A stretch of DNA of 64,000 nt from Sandaracinus sp. GTDB lineage: Bacteria > Myxococcota_A > Polyangia > Polyangiales > Houyiibacteriaceae. Each line of letters begins with the position of its first letter. The first letter of the stretch is position 1. A model generated the notes under the pieces. It was not told the DNA's origin. It did no database searches and was given only the letters and a program-made list of their open reading frames with translations. This document shows, in pieces, positions 1 through 8,546 of the stretch. Location: contig JACKEH010000001.1 in assembly GCA_020633125.1 (NCBI GenBank), positions 124,001 through 188,000 on the forward strand, read 5' to 3'. The translations under genes and the position numbers were made by a program.

Positions 1-225
1 CAGGCCATGGGCGCCGCGCAAGAGGGCGACCAGGCCGGCACCGAGAACGCGATCGCGGAGCGAGAGGCCGCGCTCGAGGAGCGCAAGGAAGCGCTCAAGG
101 CGTGGGACTCCCGCAAGTCGCGCTACCGCTGGCTCAACACGTTGGGCATTCCCTTCGCGCTCGGGCTCTTCGGCGTGCTCCGTTGGCGCGCGCGAAACGC
201 TCGCCGCAAGAACATGAAGCTCTGA
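1..225 (+). CDS. GldG-like ABC transporter auxiliary protein, C-terminal end (partial)
   Basis: The reading frame is open from the first base, so the start lies outside the window. What remains is a charged helix followed by one membrane segment (LGIPFALGLFGVLRW) and a basic tail rich in Arg and Lys. This arrangement, a periplasmic helix then a last transmembrane helix and RARxARRKN-like tail, is typical of the C-terminus of GldG/DUF4350-type subunits of gliding-motility-like ABC transporters. The call rests on this tail and on the next gene, a DUF4340 protein, which commonly follows GldG-like genes. It would sit in the inner membrane with an ABC permease and ATPase encoded upstream. The substrate is unknown. 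Homology over so short a piece is moderate evidence only. Confidence 0.6.
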   Translation, partial: QAMGAAQEGDQAGTENAIAEREAALEERKEALKAWDSRKSRYRWLNTLGIPFALGLFGVLRWRARNARRKNMKL

Positions 226-235
226 GGAAACGACC

Positions 236-1414
236 ATGAACCAGCAAACCAAGATGGTGGCTGCGCTCGTCGCGTTCTTCGTCCTCGCCGGCGGCGCGAC
301 CTACGTGATCGTGAAGCGCTCGGGCGAAGAAGAGACGCAGGTCGCCGATCAGAACCTGCCGACGCTTCCCGAGGTCGACCGCGACGCGATCACGGAGCTC
401 ACGGTGACGCGCCCCGCGCAAGAAGAGGGCGGCTCGCCGGAGACGGTGAAGCTCGTCAAGCGTGGCGAGACGTGGTTCGTCGTCGAGCCGATCGAGGCCG
501 AGGCCGACAGCAGCGCCGTGGACACCGCGCTCTCGCGTCTGGCGGAGCTCGAGCTCACGGGCATCGCGGCGACCAACCCGGACAACCACGAGCGTCTCGA
601 GGTCTCGGACGACAAGGCGATCCTCGTCACGGCCAAGGCCGGCGACGAGACCGTCATCACGCTTCGCATCGGCGCGTACCGCGGCCGCTCGACGATGGCG
701 CGCCTCGAAGGCGACGACCGGGTCCTCGCGCTTCGCGGCAGCATCAAGTTCGCCTTCAACAAGGCGCTCAAGGACTGGCGCAACAAGAAGATCCTCGACG
801 AGGCGCCGGAAGAGGTCGTGGCGATTCGCTTCGAGAACACCAACGGCGCGTTCTCGTTCCTTCGGGGCGGCGAAGGCGCGTGGACGCAGGCCGAAGGGGA
901 GACGCCGATCGAGCGCTTCGGCAGCACCCGCGTGCAGAGCCTCGTGTCGAGTCTCGCGAACATGCGCGCGGTGGACTTCGCGGCCGCCGACGTCGATCAC
1001 TCGGCCGCGGGCTTCGACGAGCCGACCGGCACCGTGACGCTCGAGATTCGCGAAGGCGAAGCGCCGGCGCCCGAGCCCGCCGAAGAAGGCGCCGAGCCGG
1101 CTCCGGCTCCGGCCGCGCCGACGCGCACCGTGCGTCTGCAGATCGGCGGCTCGCGCGAAGGCAACGAGCACTACGTGCGCGTCGAGGGCGACGAGACGAT
1201 CTACGTCGTCTCGCAATACCTCGCCGACCGTGCGCGCCCCGCGATGGACGCGTTCCAAGAGGCGGAGCCCGGCTCGGAGCCGGAGCCGCCGCCCGAGATG
1301 CCCCCGGGCCTCGGGGGTCCGGGCGGAGGGCTCGGTGGACCCGGTGGCGGGCAGATCCCGCCGGAGCTGATGGAGCAGATTCAGCGTCAGCTCCAGGCCG
1401 CGTCGATGATGTGA
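236..1414 (+). CDS. DUF4340 domain-containing protein
   Basis: A 392-residue protein with an N-terminal membrane anchor (residues about 6-27) and a long extracytoplasmic part. The body has the DUF4340 pattern: a segment ending ETWFVVEP, a repeated beta-rich module, and GSREGNEHYVR-like stretches. The C-terminal 50 residues are Pro/Gly-rich (GGPGGGLGGPGGG) with a final amphipathic helix, probably disordered. The start is supported by GAGGA 12 bases upstream and follows the preceding gene by 10 bp, so the two are cotranscribed. DUF4340 proteins are regularly encoded beside GldG-like ABC components and are thought to be accessory to them, but no activity is established. An intrinsic terminator closes the operon. 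Confidence 0.85.
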   Translation: MNQQTKMVAALVAFFVLAGGATYVIVKRSGEEETQVADQNLPTLPEVDRDAITELTVTRPAQEEGGSPETVKLVKRGETWFVVEPIEAEADSSAVDTALSRLAELELTGIAATNPDNHERLEVSDDKAILVTAKAGDETVITLRIGAYRGRSTMARLEGDDRVLALRGSIKFAFNKALKDWRNKKILDEAPEEVVAIRFENTNGAFSFLRGGEGAWTQAEGETPIERFGSTRVQSLVSSLANMRAVDFAAADVDHSAAGFDEPTGTVTLEIREGEAPAPEPAEEGAEPAPAPAAPTRTVRLQIGGSREGNEHYVRVEGDETIYVVSQYLADRARPAMDAFQEAEPGSEPEPPPEMPPGLGGPGGGLGGPGGGQIPPELMEQIQRQLQAASMM

Positions 1415-1434
1415 TCGCGCGTCGCTTTCGAAGA

Positions 1435-1460
1435 AGCCCCTGCCTCGGCGGGGGCTTTTT
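1435..1460 (+). terminator. Rho-independent terminator after the DUF4340 gene
   Basis: A 9-bp GC-rich stem (AGCCCCTGC / GCGGGGGCT, one T-G pair) with a CTCG tetraloop is followed directly by five T. It lies 20 bp after the stop codon. This is the clearest intrinsic terminator in the window. Confidence 0.88.
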
Positions 1461-1570
1461 CGTTTCGTCGGCGGCCCGACGTGAGGACTCCCCGTGCGCG
1501 TGCACACGCGCGACTCCGCGTGCACGTTCTCGTTGCTCGGTCCTCGGAGGCGGGGTGGTAGCCTGCCTCG

Positions 1571-3751
1571 GTGCTTTCGGACGCCACGCTGGAGAGCCTC
1601 CGTCGCGCGGCACGAGGCCTTCACGCCGTGACCGTGGAGCGGGGCGACGCCGGCGCGTGGGGCTTTCTCTCGCGGGTCGACGAATCGCAGCTCGTCGTGT
1701 CCCCGACCGCCGCCACGTCGTTGGCGGGTCTTCGCGGCACGTGGATGCTCGCAGACGCGCACGGGCGATGGGCGGTGCGGGCGTACGACGCACGTCCGCT
1801 CGGAGACGACACCCTCGCCTTTTCGCTCTCCTCCCTTCATTGGCACCCGACGGCCGTCACGTCCGAACGTCCGAAGGACCTGAGCTCGCTCTTGCTCGCG
1901 TGCCCGGTGGGCGCGCTCGACCTACAGGTCTTCCCCGTCGTCGAGCTCACGGCCTCCTCGTGCGTCATCGAGGCCACCACGCCGCTCCCGGAGGGACACG
2001 CCCTTCCCTACGTCGAGCTCGTCGGCGACCTGGGTGTGCTACGCCGAGCGCGCGCGCGGGTGGGCCACGTTCGTCCGTGGTGGAGCGAGCGCGGTTCGGC
2101 GCGTTTTCGGATGCGTTGCGAGCTCGAACCGCGTGGTCCGGAGCCGAGCACGTGGGAGTACGACGTCGTCGACGAGCCGCACCTGGTCGACCACGTGTTG
2201 GAGCTGGCGGCGTCGCTCGGAAGGCCCGTCCGAATCGACGGGGGGCGGTCGACACGCTTCGAGGAGGTGACCTCGGACGAGCTCGTGATCGAAGACGAGC
2301 TCGCGCTGGGACGAACGCTCACCCTCGGTTTCGAGCTCTTCGGACTGCTCTACGAGCTCGTGGTGCGCGTACGCGCACCGCGGCGCCTCACCCGCCCGCT
2401 GGTGCTTCGACGCCGACGCTTCCGCAGCGAAGCGCGAGCGTCGGTCGACCCGTCCATCCGGCTCCACGTGGCGTTCCGCCATCCCGTCGACGACACACCG
2501 CAACATCTCCCCGTCGTCGACCTGAGCCAGGGCGGCATCGGATTTCAGTCGCGCGACGTGCTGCTCTGGGAGGGTCTGCCGATACGCGAGGCAGCGCTCC
2601 TCCACCGCGATCAACGAATCGATCTGGGCTCGATCGAGATTCGGGGGCTCTCGGCCGATCGCGCGCACGCTCGCATCGTCGACGACCGCGCGCTGCACGA
2701 CGTTCGCTTCGGTCACCTCGTCGCGCATCTGAGGCACCCCGACCTCGCACCTCACGACGGTTCGACCTTCGACGCCCAAGTGGCGCTGTACCGCGAGGCC
2801 GGGTTGGTGATGCCCTACATGGCGCGGCGGTTGGACCTCACGGCGTCGCGCGCCCAGCACGCCTGGCGCGTGGCGCACGCGGAGGCGCCCGACCTCGCCT
2901 TTTCGTTCGCCCGTTACGAAGAGCAAGAGGCGGTGGCGAGCGTCAGCGCGATCCAGGCGTGGGACCGAACGTGGTTGGCGCAGCACCTGGCCGCCCGACG
3001 AAACCGACGCGGTTGCTCGCCCGGCGAGCTCTTCATCGCGGCCCTCGACCACCTCGTGTTGCGCCCGGATTGTCGACGCATGGTGTTCTTCACCACGGTG
3101 GCGAACGCGAAGATGAACGGGATCCAATCGCGTTTTCGCGCGCTGACGGGCACGCCCGAGGCGCTCGCCCAGTTTCCCGTGCGTGCGTGGTTGGTGACCC
3201 CCGACGGCAGCGACCCCTCGACGTCCAGGGCCGCCACCGACGAGGACTTGGTCACGCTCGAGAACGCCATGCGACGCGATCTCGGAGACCTCCCGATGCG
3301 AGCCCTCAGCTTCGACGCCGCCCACGTCTTGCTCGAACGCCTCGGCGAGTCGTTCGGCCACGTCGGCCTTCGCCGCCGACGCGACGTGCGAATCGTGGAC
3401 TCGCGCGACGGCGAGCCGCGTTTCGCGCTCGTGACGGAGCGATGCGAGCCCGGGCTCTGCATCCCGGGGTTGGTCGACGGGACGTGGGTGCTCCCCCTGC
3501 AGCGCGGCGCGACCGACGACGACCGCACGCGGCTGACCGCGGCCATCCAGGCGCTCGCTCTCGACGACCTCGAGGTCCAACGCCTCCTCCTCGTCCCGAA
3601 CGACACCTCGCCGCCGGTCCCCGAGGCGGTGCATTCGTTCGACGCGAACGTCTACGTCTTCAACCGAACCGGTCTTCGAAGGTACATCGCGTTCCTCACG
3701 CACGCCTTCGGGGAGCTCGGGGTACAACCACGCGCACGAGGATCCGCATGA
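1571..3751 (+). CDS. PilZ domain-containing protein
   Basis: A 726-residue protein starting at GTG. The only recognisable module is a PilZ domain around residues 278-370: an Arg-rich RRRRFR stretch (about 280-285) followed by DLSQGGIGF (317-325). These match the RxxxR and (D/N)xSxxG motifs that bind cyclic di-GMP. The N-terminal 270 residues may hold further PilZ-like or YcgR-N-like barrels (DLQVFPVVELTASSCVIEATT looks like a diverged one). The C-terminal 350 residues are not recognised. No signal peptide or membrane segment is visible, so the protein is probably cytoplasmic. Its stop overlaps the start of a methyltransferase gene (ATGA), and a hybrid histidine kinase follows, suggesting a signalling operon. 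Function beyond likely c-di-GMP binding is unknown. Confidence 0.75.
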   Translation: MLSDATLESLRRAARGLHAVTVERGDAGAWGFLSRVDESQLVVSPTAATSLAGLRGTWMLADAHGRWAVRAYDARPLGDDTLAFSLSSLHWHPTAVTSERPKDLSSLLLACPVGALDLQVFPVVELTASSCVIEATTPLPEGHALPYVELVGDLGVLRRARARVGHVRPWWSERGSARFRMRCELEPRGPEPSTWEYDVVDEPHLVDHVLELAASLGRPVRIDGGRSTRFEEVTSDELVIEDELALGRTLTLGFELFGLLYELVVRVRAPRRLTRPLVLRRRRFRSEARASVDPSIRLHVAFRHPVDDTPQHLPVVDLSQGGIGFQSRDVLLWEGLPIREAALLHRDQRIDLGSIEIRGLSADRAHARIVDDRALHDVRFGHLVAHLRHPDLAPHDGSTFDAQVALYREAGLVMPYMARRLDLTASRAQHAWRVAHAEAPDLAFSFARYEEQEAVASVSAIQAWDRTWLAQHLAARRNRRGCSPGELFIAALDHLVLRPDCRRMVFFTTVANAKMNGIQSRFRALTGTPEALAQFPVRAWLVTPDGSDPSTSRAATDEDLVTLENAMRRDLGDLPMRALSFDAAHVLLERLGESFGHVGLRRRRDVRIVDSRDGEPRFALVTERCEPGLCIPGLVDGTWVLPLQRGATDDDRTRLTAAIQALALDDLEVQRLLLVPNDTSPPVPEAVHSFDANVYVFNRTGLRRYIAFLTHAFGELGVQPRARGSA

Positions 3752-4512
3752 CCGCCTATCGCCTTCGCGCCTTCGAGTCCGCCGACCGCGAGTTGGAACG
3801 TCTGCGTTCGCAGGTCCGCGCCGGACTCTCCGTGGAAGCGCCCGTCTACGAGGCGCACGGCCTCCTCGAGGCAGGTGACGTGGTCGATGTGGGTGCCGGC
3901 TCCGGCGAGCCCGCGCGGTGGATGCAGCGCGCAGGGCTCCGGGTCACGTGCGTGGACCTCGACCCTCACATCCTCGCGCACGCTCCGGCCGACGCTCGTC
4001 GGCTCGTCGCGCGTGCCGACGCGCTCCCGTTTCCGAACGCGACGTTCGGTGGCGCCTTCACGCGCTTCCTGCTTCAGCACGTGCCCGACCCTCAGGCCGT
4101 CGTGTCGGAGATGGCGCGGGTGGTTCGCCCGGGTGGGCTCGTGCTCGCGATGGACACGGACGTCCGGAGCTTCGTCAGTCATCCGGAGATTCCGACCGGC
4201 GAAGAAGCACGCCGTGCGTGGGTCGAGCACGCGCGCGCCAACGGCGCCGATCCGCACGTCGGCGTTCGGCTGCGCTCGCTCTTCGTCGGCTCGGGGTGCA
4301 CCGACGTGCGGACCAGCGTGTTGACGGTGACGAGCGACACGGTGGGTCGGGAGACCTTCGCGGACGTCGCGCTCTCGCCGCACGCGCGCGTCGTGTTTCG
4401 AGGCGACCCGGAGCGGCTCGACCGTGCCGAACGAGAGCTCGGCGCGTGGATCGCCGAGGAAGGCGCCTTCGGCTCGGTGACGCTCTTCGTGACCTCGGGG
4501 AGAGCCCCTTGA
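3748..4512 (+). CDS. class I SAM-dependent methyltransferase
   Basis: A 254-residue Rossmann-fold methyltransferase of the Methyltransf_11/25 type. Motif I is VVDVGAGSG (residues 45-53), the acidic end of strand 2 is CVDLD (68-72), and motif IV/post-IV is the segment with LLQHVPDP and VVRPGGLVLAMD (about 102-135). The substrate cannot be told. The ATG overlaps the upstream PilZ gene stop by 4 bp, and its own stop overlaps the TTG start of the kinase gene, so translation of all three is coupled. In such a signalling operon the target might be a small molecule or a protein, but that is open. Confidence 0.85.
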   Translation: MTAYRLRAFESADRELERLRSQVRAGLSVEAPVYEAHGLLEAGDVVDVGAGSGEPARWMQRAGLRVTCVDLDPHILAHAPADARRLVARADALPFPNATFGGAFTRFLLQHVPDPQAVVSEMARVVRPGGLVLAMDTDVRSFVSHPEIPTGEEARRAWVEHARANGADPHVGVRLRSLFVGSGCTDVRTSVLTVTSDTVGRETFADVALSPHARVVFRGDPERLDRAERELGAWIAEEGAFGSVTLFVTSGRAP

Positions 4513-7280
4513 GCGCGCCCGATTCGCACGACGGGGCCGAGATTCACGCCGCACTTCTGGCGCCGTTCGCCGAAGAAGCGGCGAAGGTCGTCCCCCAAGA
4601 CGCGCTCGACGACATCTTCCGTCGCGCGAAGGTCGATCCGAGCGCGCTCGCCGATCGCGCCGCCTGGATCTCGCTGCGGTCGCTGGAGAAGTTCGTCCAC
4701 GACACGCAAGCGGCGGTGAACGATCCGACCTTCGTGAGCCGCGCCGCTCGGCTCTCGTTCACGGAGCGCTACCTCGGCGTGCTCCGCACGTTGCTGCGCG
4801 CGGTGGGCTCTCCGAGTCAGGTCTACGCACAGACCCCCGTGATGGCGACGCGCTTCAACAAGGTGGGCCGCTTCCACCTCGACTCGATCGGGCGAGGCGA
4901 GGCGGTGCTCGTCTACCGACCGCTCGAGGGCGCGAGCCTCGAGACGGAGCCGCTGGTCTGTCGTGGGCGCATGGAGAATCTCGTCGCGGTTCCCACGCTC
5001 TTCGATCTCCCGCCGGCGCGAGTGGAACACGACCGGTGCATTCATCGCGGCGACGACGCGTGCGTGTACCACCTGCACTACGCCGATCCGAGCTCGCGTT
5101 GGCGTTCACGCAGCGCGTTCGTCGTCGGCGTGGGAATCGGCGCGGCGCTCACGTTGTCGCTGGGCGTGTCGTGGTGGCTCGCCGCCCTGCTCGCGCTCAC
5201 CTCGGGCTTCGCCTTCGCGGGGGCGATTCGTTCGTTCGAGCTTCGGAGCGAGCTCGCCGAGAGCGCAAAGGTCGTGACCGAGCAACAGGACGCCCTCGTT
5301 CGCTCGACGATCGTCAACGAAGAACGCTTCGCCGAGCTGCTCGAGGCGAAGGCCGCCGTCGACCGCCAAGTCGAGGAACGAACCGCCGAGCTCTCGGCGA
5401 CGAGCGCCCGGCTGCGCGAAACGCTCGACGAGGTCCAAGCGCTCGACCGGGCGAAGACCGACTTCTTCGCCAACGTCAGCCACGACCTCCGGACGCCGCT
5501 CACGTTGATCCTCTCACCGCTCGAGTCGTTGCGCCGTGGGCAGCCTCCTCCGGGCGGGGAACGCGCCGCGTACGAGTCGATGCACATGGCCTCGCGTCGC
5601 CTCCTGTCGCTCATCGACCGACTGCTCGATCTCGCGAAGGCCGACGCCGGCCGCGAGCGACTCGAGTTGCGCTCCACGAGGTTGCCGCAGTTGCTCGAGG
5701 CCATTCACGCGTCGTTCGCGCCGGCCACCCTGTCGCGAGGCGTGACCCTCGAGGTCGAGTCGAGCGTCGACGTGCCGATCGATCTCGATCCGCGGTGGGT
5801 CGACTCTGCGCTCTCGAACCTCACGGCGAACGCGTTGCGTTTCGCTCGCTCGCGCATCGTCCTGCGCGCGCGGGACCTCGACGGCGACGTGGCGCTCGAG
5901 GTCGAGGACGACGGGCCCGGCATTCCCGAAGCGGATCGCGCGGTGATCTTCGAGCGCTTCGGCCAAGCCTCGACCGAAGCACGCAAACGAAGTGGTACGG
6001 GATTGGGTTTGGCGATCGTCCGCGAGGCCGCGCGCCTTCACGACGGCAGCGCGTCGGTGGAAGCCGGCGAGCTCGGCGGCGCGCGCTTCGTGCTGCGGCT
6101 CCCGCGGCGCATCGCGAGTCTTCCCCCGGAGACGGTCGAGCTCGACGCCTCGGCGCTCGCGTCACCGCAGGTACCGGCCGATCTCGAAGGTCCGGACGCC
6201 CACGCGCCCTTGGCGCTGATCGCCGAGGACAACCCCGAGCTTCGACGTTTCCTCGGCGAGGTGCTCGCCACGCGCTTTCGAGTTCGCGCCACGGTCGACG
6301 GCGAAGAAGCGCTCGCGGCGGCGCGCGCGGAGACGCCGGATCTCGTGGTCACGGACGTCGCGATGCCGCGCATGGACGGGCTCGAGCTCGTGCGTCGGCT
6401 TCGTGCGATGCCCAGCACCCGCGAGGTGCCGATCCTCGTGGTCACCGCACGCGGCGAGCCGACCGAGGTGCTCGACGGCTTCGACGCCGGCGCGGACGAC
6501 TACCTGCTCAAACCCTTTCACGGCCGAGAGCTGCTGGCGCGCATCGACGTGCAGCTTCGGCTGCGGCTCTTGGCGCGCGAGCTCGCGCACCGAGAGCGGC
6601 TCGCGACACTCGGCACGCTCGCGTCGTCGGTGGCCCACCACGTGCGCAACCCGCTGACCGCGTTGGTCAGCGGCCTGCCCGCGATGCGACGACGTCTGGC
6701 GGACACCGTGGATCCCCGCAGTCGCGAGATGCTCGACGTGTTCGTCGAGTGCGCGCAGCGCATCGAGCGCATCACGCTCGACCTGATGGACCTCTCGCGC
6801 GTGGATCGACAAGAGGTCGCCACGTTCACGCCCAGCGAAGGCCTGGCGGCGGCGGTTCGCCTTCTTTCCGCGAGGATTCCGGCCTCCGTGCTCTTCGAGC
6901 AGGAGATCACGGATTCCCCCCCGATCGAGGGACGCCCGGCGGACCTGAACCACGCGTTTCTCAACCTCGTCGACAACGGGGCGCGGGCCGTCGGTGACCG
7001 AGGCACCTTGCGCGTGCGCGGCGCCGTGGTGGGCGGCGACTACGTGGTCACGGTCGAAGACTCCGGCGCCGGCGTCCCGGAGACGCTTCGCGAACGCATC
7101 TTCGACCGCTTCGTCACGACACGTGCGCGTGGCGAGGGCTCCGGCATCGGCTTGGCGATCGCCCGCGACGTCGCGCGTGCGCATGGCGGGGAGATCGTCG
7201 TGGACCGCTCTCCCGACCTCGGCGGCGCGCGTTTCGAGATGCGCATTCCGCTGGCCGTTCAGGAGCCACCTCGCGGCTGA
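4509..7280 (+). CDS. hybrid sensor histidine kinase with two kinase cores
   Basis: A 923-residue protein. I chose the TTG at 4509 because it overlaps the previous stop (TTGA), as elsewhere in this operon. The N-terminus (1-190) resembles the sensory domain of myxobacterial kinases that ends in a CxHxGxxxCxYxLxY-like pattern, seen here as CIHRGDDACVYHLHY. Two membrane segments follow (about 200-245), then a coiled coil. The first kinase core has phosphoacceptor His325 (VSHDLRTP) and an HATPase domain with a DDGPGIP box. A receiver domain follows (phosphoacceptor Asp616, TDVAMP). A second core then has His710 (VAHHVRNP) and a second HATPase (EDSGAGVP, GSGIGLAIA). Two complete kinase cores flanking one REC is an uncommon layout. 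The ligand is unknown. Confidence 0.9.
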   Translation: MSAPDSHDGAEIHAALLAPFAEEAAKVVPQDALDDIFRRAKVDPSALADRAAWISLRSLEKFVHDTQAAVNDPTFVSRAARLSFTERYLGVLRTLLRAVGSPSQVYAQTPVMATRFNKVGRFHLDSIGRGEAVLVYRPLEGASLETEPLVCRGRMENLVAVPTLFDLPPARVEHDRCIHRGDDACVYHLHYADPSSRWRSRSAFVVGVGIGAALTLSLGVSWWLAALLALTSGFAFAGAIRSFELRSELAESAKVVTEQQDALVRSTIVNEERFAELLEAKAAVDRQVEERTAELSATSARLRETLDEVQALDRAKTDFFANVSHDLRTPLTLILSPLESLRRGQPPPGGERAAYESMHMASRRLLSLIDRLLDLAKADAGRERLELRSTRLPQLLEAIHASFAPATLSRGVTLEVESSVDVPIDLDPRWVDSALSNLTANALRFARSRIVLRARDLDGDVALEVEDDGPGIPEADRAVIFERFGQASTEARKRSGTGLGLAIVREAARLHDGSASVEAGELGGARFVLRLPRRIASLPPETVELDASALASPQVPADLEGPDAHAPLALIAEDNPELRRFLGEVLATRFRVRATVDGEEALAAARAETPDLVVTDVAMPRMDGLELVRRLRAMPSTREVPILVVTARGEPTEVLDGFDAGADDYLLKPFHGRELLARIDVQLRLRLLARELAHRERLATLGTLASSVAHHVRNPLTALVSGLPAMRRRLADTVDPRSREMLDVFVECAQRIERITLDLMDLSRVDRQEVATFTPSEGLAAAVRLLSARIPASVLFEQEITDSPPIEGRPADLNHAFLNLVDNGARAVGDRGTLRVRGAVVGGDYVVTVEDSGAGVPETLRERIFDRFVTTRARGEGSGIGLAIARDVARAHGGEIVVDRSPDLGGARFEMRIPLAVQEPPRG

Positions 7281-7391
7281 TCTTTGCCGGTGCGGGAAAG
7301 ACCGTGACGGAAGCGTCGCGAAATGCCGCACCACCTTGCGAGTGGTCGCCCAGCGCTACTCCAAACGAGGTAGAAGCGATATCCTCCGCGA

Positions 7392-8546
7392 GTGACGGTC
7401 GCTGCGCGGACCCACCCGATCCTCTACGTGGACGACGAGCCCGCGAATCTCCTCGCCGTGCAGTACGCGTTCGAAGGCATTTTGCCCGTCGAGATCGCGA
7501 GCTCGGGAGAAGAGGCGCTCAAGAGGCTCGGCGAGCAGCGCTTCGCCGTGTTGCTCACCGACCAACGCATGCCGGGGATGAGTGGGGTCGAGCTTTGCGC
7601 GCACGTGCGTGAGCGGTATCCCGACGTCGTAAGGATCATCCTGACGGCGTACGCGGATCTCCACTCGGCCGTGGATGCCGTGAACCGAGGTCAGGTGCTT
7701 CGCTACGTGGCCAAACCCGTCTCGAACGAGGAACTGGAAGAGGTCCTGCGCACCGCCTTGGACGCCTACGACGCCACACGCGCGATGCGTGAGCTTCAGG
7801 AGCGTGCCTTGCGTGCGACGCCTGCCCGGGCGGTGTCGCGTCGGCTCGCGGTGCAGCTCGCGGAGCCGCTTCGTCGGCTTCGAAGCTCTCTGGCGCACGG
7901 AGGAGACCTCGTGGTCGCGCTTCAGCGGACGGAGGATGCGTCGCGTCGCGAAGCCCTGCTCGGGGAGCTTCGGCACGCCCGCGAGGACGCCGAGCGCGAG
8001 GTGATGCAGCTCGAGGAGATGCGGCTCCGGCTCGACGCCGAGCTGGTCCCCGAAGCGGCACCGGCGCCGGCGGTCGATTTGGCGCGACTGGCCGAGGGCG
8101 CGGTGCGACTGCGTCGCGCGAAGCTGGACCCGGCGATTCGCATCGCCCTCTCGGTCGAGGGCACGCCGCGCGCGTTCGTCGAAGCCAGCCTCCTCGGTCA
8201 GGTGGTCGATGCCTTGCTCGACAACGCGGTGGCCGCACTCGCGCGGGCGGGCGGCGGACGCATCGACGTGGTCGTGGGCGAGTCCGAAGACACCGGTTGG
8301 GTCGCGGTACGCGACGACGGACCGGGCATCCCCGAACCGGCGCGGTTGCGGGTCTTCGACCCCGGGTTCTCGTTGCACGGCGGCGCGGGCTTCGGCCTGG
8401 CCCGGGCTCGAGAGCGCGTCGAGAGCGTCGGCGGCGCGCTCGATCTCGAACGTTCGACCGATCGGACCGGCTTCGTGCTCCATCTGCCGCTGGCCGAGCG
8501 CATGGAGGACCGGAGCGGGGAATACCCGAAGAGGCGTACCGCATGA
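7392..8546 (+). CDS. response regulator receiver-HATPase protein lacking an H-box histidine
   Basis: A 384-residue protein from a GTG start. The N-terminal REC domain has the acidic pocket YVDDE, phosphoacceptor Asp57 (LTDQRMPG), Thr in ILTAYAD and Lys in VAKPV. The C-terminal half is an HATPase: N-box VDALLDNAVAAL, G1 box DDGPGIP, G2 GAGFGLARA. The helix where HisKA would carry the phosphorylated His reads SRRLAVQLAEPLRRL and has none. It therefore probably cannot autophosphorylate in the usual way; it may bind ATP or act as a partner of the next gene, whose REC is similar and whose His is intact. The two genes overlap by 4 bp (ATGA). This start lies 111 bp after the upstream kinase gene. 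Confidence 0.85.
   Translation: MTVAARTHPILYVDDEPANLLAVQYAFEGILPVEIASSGEEALKRLGEQRFAVLLTDQRMPGMSGVELCAHVRERYPDVVRIILTAYADLHSAVDAVNRGQVLRYVAKPVSNEELEEVLRTALDAYDATRAMRELQERALRATPARAVSRRLAVQLAEPLRRLRSSLAHGGDLVVALQRTEDASRREALLGELRHAREDAEREVMQLEEMRLRLDAELVPEAAPAPAVDLARLAEGAVRLRRAKLDPAIRIALSVEGTPRAFVEASLLGQVVDALLDNAVAALARAGGGRIDVVVGESEDTGWVAVRDDGPGIPEPARLRVFDPGFSLHGGAGFGLARARERVESVGGALDLERSTDRTGFVLHLPLAERMEDRSGEYPKRRTA

Noticed and set aside
134..1846. 570-codon open frame on the minus strand
   Set aside because: High-GC shadow of the DUF4340 and PilZ genes; Arg/His-rich text with no fold, signal or start support.
472..3747. Very long plus-strand frame upstream of the methyltransferase ATG
   Set aside because: Only the last 254 codons are a real protein. 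Everything before is a GC-driven open frame overlapping the DUF4340 and PilZ genes.
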